DNA of 64,000 nucleotides from Azotimanducus sp965199815 (GTDB lineage Bacteria > Pseudomonadota > Gammaproteobacteria > Pseudomonadales > Azotimanducaceae): NCBI GenBank assembly GCA_965199815.1, contig CBDATE010000028.1, positions 496,001-560,000 of the forward strand, given 5' to 3'. Numbering within the stretch: the first letter of the stretch is position 1; every line of letters starts with the position of its first letter. The notes beneath the pieces were generated by a model. The model was not told the DNA's origin. It saw only the letters and a list, made by a program, of their open reading frames with translations, and ran no database searches. The position numbers and the translations under genes are program-made. Positions 61,867 through 64,000 of the stretch are shown here, piece after piece.

Positions 61867-63741
61867 AATGTGACACACACCGCACTCGACCAATACATCG
61901 AGCAGCAATCACGGCTCGACCTGCTGCGCTTCCTCACCTGCGGCTCGGTCGATGACGGCAAGTCCACCCTCATAGGGCGCATGCTGTACGAGGCGCAACT
62001 CCTGTTCGAGGATCAGGTTGCCGCCCTCAAGAGCGAATCGCGTCGTGTCGGCACCCAGGGCGGTGACATCGACTTCGCACTGCTGGTGGACGGCCTGTCC
62101 GCCGAACGCGAGCAAGGTATCACCATTGATGTGGCCTACAGGTTCTTCGCCACCGACCGGCGCAAATTCATCGTCGCGGACACACCCGGTCACGAGCAGT
62201 ACACGCGCAACATGGCGACCGGTGCCTCCACCGCCGATGTCGCCGTCATTCTGGTCGATGCGGAGCGGGGCGTACTCACCCAGACGCGGCGCCATTCGTT
62301 CATCTGTTCCCTGCTCGGCATACGGCATGTCGTGCTGGCGGTGAACAAGATGGATCTGGTGGATTTCGACCCCCGGGGGTATGAGCGAATTGTTCAGGAG
62401 TACGAAGCCTTCGCACAGCAACTCGACTTCGAGCAGGTAACCCCCATTCCGGTGTCGGCGCTCAAGGGCGACAATGTGGTGACGCGTTCACAGCGTACGC
62501 CCTGGTTCTCGGGGCCGACCCTGATCGGCTACCTCGAAACTCTGGAGACACATCGCTCACTCGCAGGCGATACATTTCGCATGCCGGTGCAGTGGGTCAA
62601 CCGCCCCGACCACAGGTTTCGCGGCTATTCGGGCACCATCGTCTCCGGTCAGGTCAAGCCCGGCGATACCCTGCGCGTGTTGCCCGGCGGCGAACTGGCA
62701 CATGTCGAGGACATCCTCCTCTACAAGAGCAGCCTGCCCCTTGCCATGACTGATCAGGCGGTCACGCTGCGGCTCGACCGGGATGTGGATTGCTCGCGCG
62801 GCAATCTGCTGGTCGCGGCGCAGGAACCCTGTGAAGTGGCGGACCAGTTCGAGGTGAATCTCGTGTGGATGGATCAGGAACCTGGGCATCACGGTCGTGC
62901 CTATTGGCTGAAGACCGGGCCGCAGCGGGTGAACGCCACCATCACCAACATCAAGTACAAGTTCAACGTGAACACGCTCGAGCATCTTTCCACGCATGAT
63001 CTGGCGCTGAACGAGATTGGGGTGGCCACCATCGGCCTGGACAGCCCCATTGCCTTCGAACCCTATACCCACAGCCGCACTCTGGGTTCGTTCGTCCTGA
63101 TCGATCGCTTCACCAACGCCACCGTGGCCGCCGGCATGATCAATTTCGCGCTGCGTCGCGCGCGCAACATATATCATCAGAAACTGGTTATTGACCGCAC
63201 GGCGCGCGAAGCCCTGAACGGTCACAAGGGGCGATTGCTGTGGTTCACCGGCCTCAGCGGTGCGGGCAAATCCTCCATCGCCGATGCGCTGGAGCAGGCG
63301 CTGCACAAGCGGGGTATCCGCACCTACATTCTCGATGGCGACAATGTTCGCCATGGCCTCAATCAGGATCTCGGATTCTCGGACAGTGACCGCATCGAGA
63401 ACATCCGCCGAGTCGCGGAGGTGGCGAAGCTCATGGTAGATGCCGGGCTGGTGGTGCTGACCTCGTTCATTTCTCCATTCCGCGCCGAGCGCGACATGGC
63501 CAGGCGTCTGATGCAGGCGGGCGAGTTCGTGGAAATCTTCGTGGACACGCCGCTGGAAGAAGCGGAACGGCGCGACACCAAGGGCCTCTATGCCAAGGCG
63601 CGGCGCGGCGAATTACCCAATTTCACCGGTGTTGACAGCGCGTATGAGATACCCGAAAACCCGGAACTCCACCTCTGCGCCGGTGAGGAGTCCATTGATG
63701 CCTGTGTGCGGCAGGTGGTGGACTATCTCGACCGGATGTAG
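61864..63741 (+). CDS. cysNC: Bifunctional sulfate adenylyltransferase large subunit/adenylylsulfate kinase (CysNC)
   Basis: The N-terminal GTPase half (CysN) has GSVDDGKSTLIGRML, REQGITIDVAYR, DTPGHEQYTRNMATGAS and NKMDL. The C-terminal APS kinase half (CysC) has FTGLSGAGKSSIADALE, LDGDNVRHGLNQDLGFS and FISPFRAERDMARRLM. Together with CysD it converts sulfate to PAPS. The Met at 61864 gives 625 residues; the in-frame Met at 61825 lies in the first copy of a 25-bp repeat and would add 13. Third gene of the operon. Confidence 0.95.
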   Translation: MNVTHTALDQYIEQQSRLDLLRFLTCGSVDDGKSTLIGRMLYEAQLLFEDQVAALKSESRRVGTQGGDIDFALLVDGLSAEREQGITIDVAYRFFATDRRKFIVADTPGHEQYTRNMATGASTADVAVILVDAERGVLTQTRRHSFICSLLGIRHVVLAVNKMDLVDFDPRGYERIVQEYEAFAQQLDFEQVTPIPVSALKGDNVVTRSQRTPWFSGPTLIGYLETLETHRSLAGDTFRMPVQWVNRPDHRFRGYSGTIVSGQVKPGDTLRVLPGGELAHVEDILLYKSSLPLAMTDQAVTLRLDRDVDCSRGNLLVAAQEPCEVADQFEVNLVWMDQEPGHHGRAYWLKTGPQRVNATITNIKYKFNVNTLEHLSTHDLALNEIGVATIGLDSPIAFEPYTHSRTLGSFVLIDRFTNATVAAGMINFALRRARNIYHQKLVIDRTAREALNGHKGRLLWFTGLSGAGKSSIADALEQALHKRGIRTYILDGDNVRHGLNQDLGFSDSDRIENIRRVAEVAKLMVDAGLVVLTSFISPFRAERDMARRLMQAGEFVEIFVDTPLEEAERRDTKGLYAKARRGELPNFTGVDSAYEIPENPELHLCAGEESIDACVRQVVDYLDRM

Positions 63742-63782
63742 TTCGGAAGGATGTAAGCTCACAGGCACCGGGCGGGAGCACC

Positions 63783-63810
63783 CAGGCCAGGTGCAGGCCA
63801 AGTGCAGGCC
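63783..63810. repeat. Short 11-bp repeat downstream of cysNC
   Basis: CAGGCC occurs at 63783, 63794 and 63805 with an 11-bp period (CAGGCCAGGTG, CAGGCCAAGTG, CAGGCC). It lies in the short gap between cysNC and the carboxylase gene. It is probably trivial. Confidence 0.6.
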
Positions 63811-63814
63811 GAAA

Positions 63815-64000
63815 TCAGTCCCGGCTCACCGTCTCCGGTTCAATCTCGATCAGCAACTCATCCATGGCCACCTGCTGGTTGCCGGCGACATGCACCTCGA
63901 TGACGCGTCCGTCCACTTGCGCGTCCAGTTCATGCTGCATCTTCATGGCCTCGAGCAGCGCAAGACGCTGTCCCTTGACCACCAGCTCTCCGCGCTTCAC
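63815..64000 (-). CDS. Biotin carboxyl carrier (biotinyl) domain, C-terminal end of an acyl-CoA carboxylase subunit (partial)
   Basis: The last 61 residues of a biotinyl domain, with the biotinylated Lys in LLEAMKMQHEL and the ending DELLIEIEPETVSRD. The 5' part is beyond the right edge of the window. The tail fits the biotin-carboxylase/carrier subunit of methylcrotonyl-, geranyl- or propionyl-CoA carboxylases better than AccB, but this cannot be decided from the fragment. Convergent with cysNC. Confidence 0.85.
   Translation of the reverse strand: MKRGELVVKGQRLALLEAMKMQHELDAQVDGRVIEVHVAGNQQVAMDELLIEIEPETVSRD

Overview
The window reads as chromosomal DNA of a gammaproteobacterium with a GC-rich genome, probably an environmental aerobe. 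The evidence is gene order and gene type: clpS-clpA-infA, an rsx/rnf operon running into nth with metG next to it, a homodimeric AceE-type pyruvate dehydrogenase, aerobic HemF, cysD-cysNC, and two large TonB-dependent receptors. I cannot assign a family from this sequence alone.

Layout. 1-5.7 kb: the end of an AAA ATPase, then ampD, aceE and aceF, with a PduO-type cobalamin adenosyltransferase convergent to them. 6.3-11.1 kb: an alpha/beta hydrolase, then an accessory pair made of an AAA+ ATPase and a subtilisin-like protease (an ietAS-like arrangement). The protease gene is broken by a 151-bp repeat. 11.2-19.7 kb: purH-purD, tsaD, a SMUG1-type uracil-DNA glycosylase, an acyl-CoA dehydrogenase divergent from an SDR, a sirtuin and a P-loop kinase. 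19.7-25.7 kb: a nucleoside transporter, exbD, hemF, clpS, clpA and infA. 25.8-29.5 kb: a TonB-dependent receptor bracketed by a 21-bp inverted repeat. 29.6-38.4 kb: argD-argF, patB-glpK, a 2-hydroxyacid dehydrogenase, a monothiol glutaredoxin, argG and murI. 38.5-46.1 kb: an AlbA_2/Schlafen-type regulator, nth, an Rnf/Rsx operon that lacks a separate rnfC, and metG. 46.5-50.4 kb: an unfamiliar sigma-region-4-like DNA-binding protein with an internal tandem duplication, tRNA-Met, a degenerate RsbW-like protein and an Amt transporter. 50.6-56.4 kb: a TonB receptor followed by a Tat-exported two-subunit molybdenum hydroxylase. 56.6-64 kb: a decamer tandem array, a second AlbA_2 protein, a photolyase, the sulfate activation genes (cysD with an unusual 210-residue N-terminal extension, a DUF2061 gene, cysNC), and the biotinyl end of an acyl-CoA carboxylase.

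The most unusual signal is the 151-bp repeat. Three near-identical copies lie at 8811-8961, 31777-31927 and 50481-50631 (the last inverted), with degraded fragments at about 34741, 48386 and 50397. Each full copy is a run of five near-perfect hairpins, four of them with 4-nt loops, and has no terminal inverted repeats. Two copies are flanked by 3-bp direct repeats. Removing the copy in the protease gene together with one TTA exactly restores the protease reading frame, so the element is or was mobile. Other points worth a second look are the RnfB protein carrying the RnfC C-terminal ferredoxin part, the CysD N-terminal extension, the 177-bp in-frame duplication at 46567-46920, and the decamer array at 56591-56670. 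Functions are assigned from motifs recognised by eye; no database search was possible.
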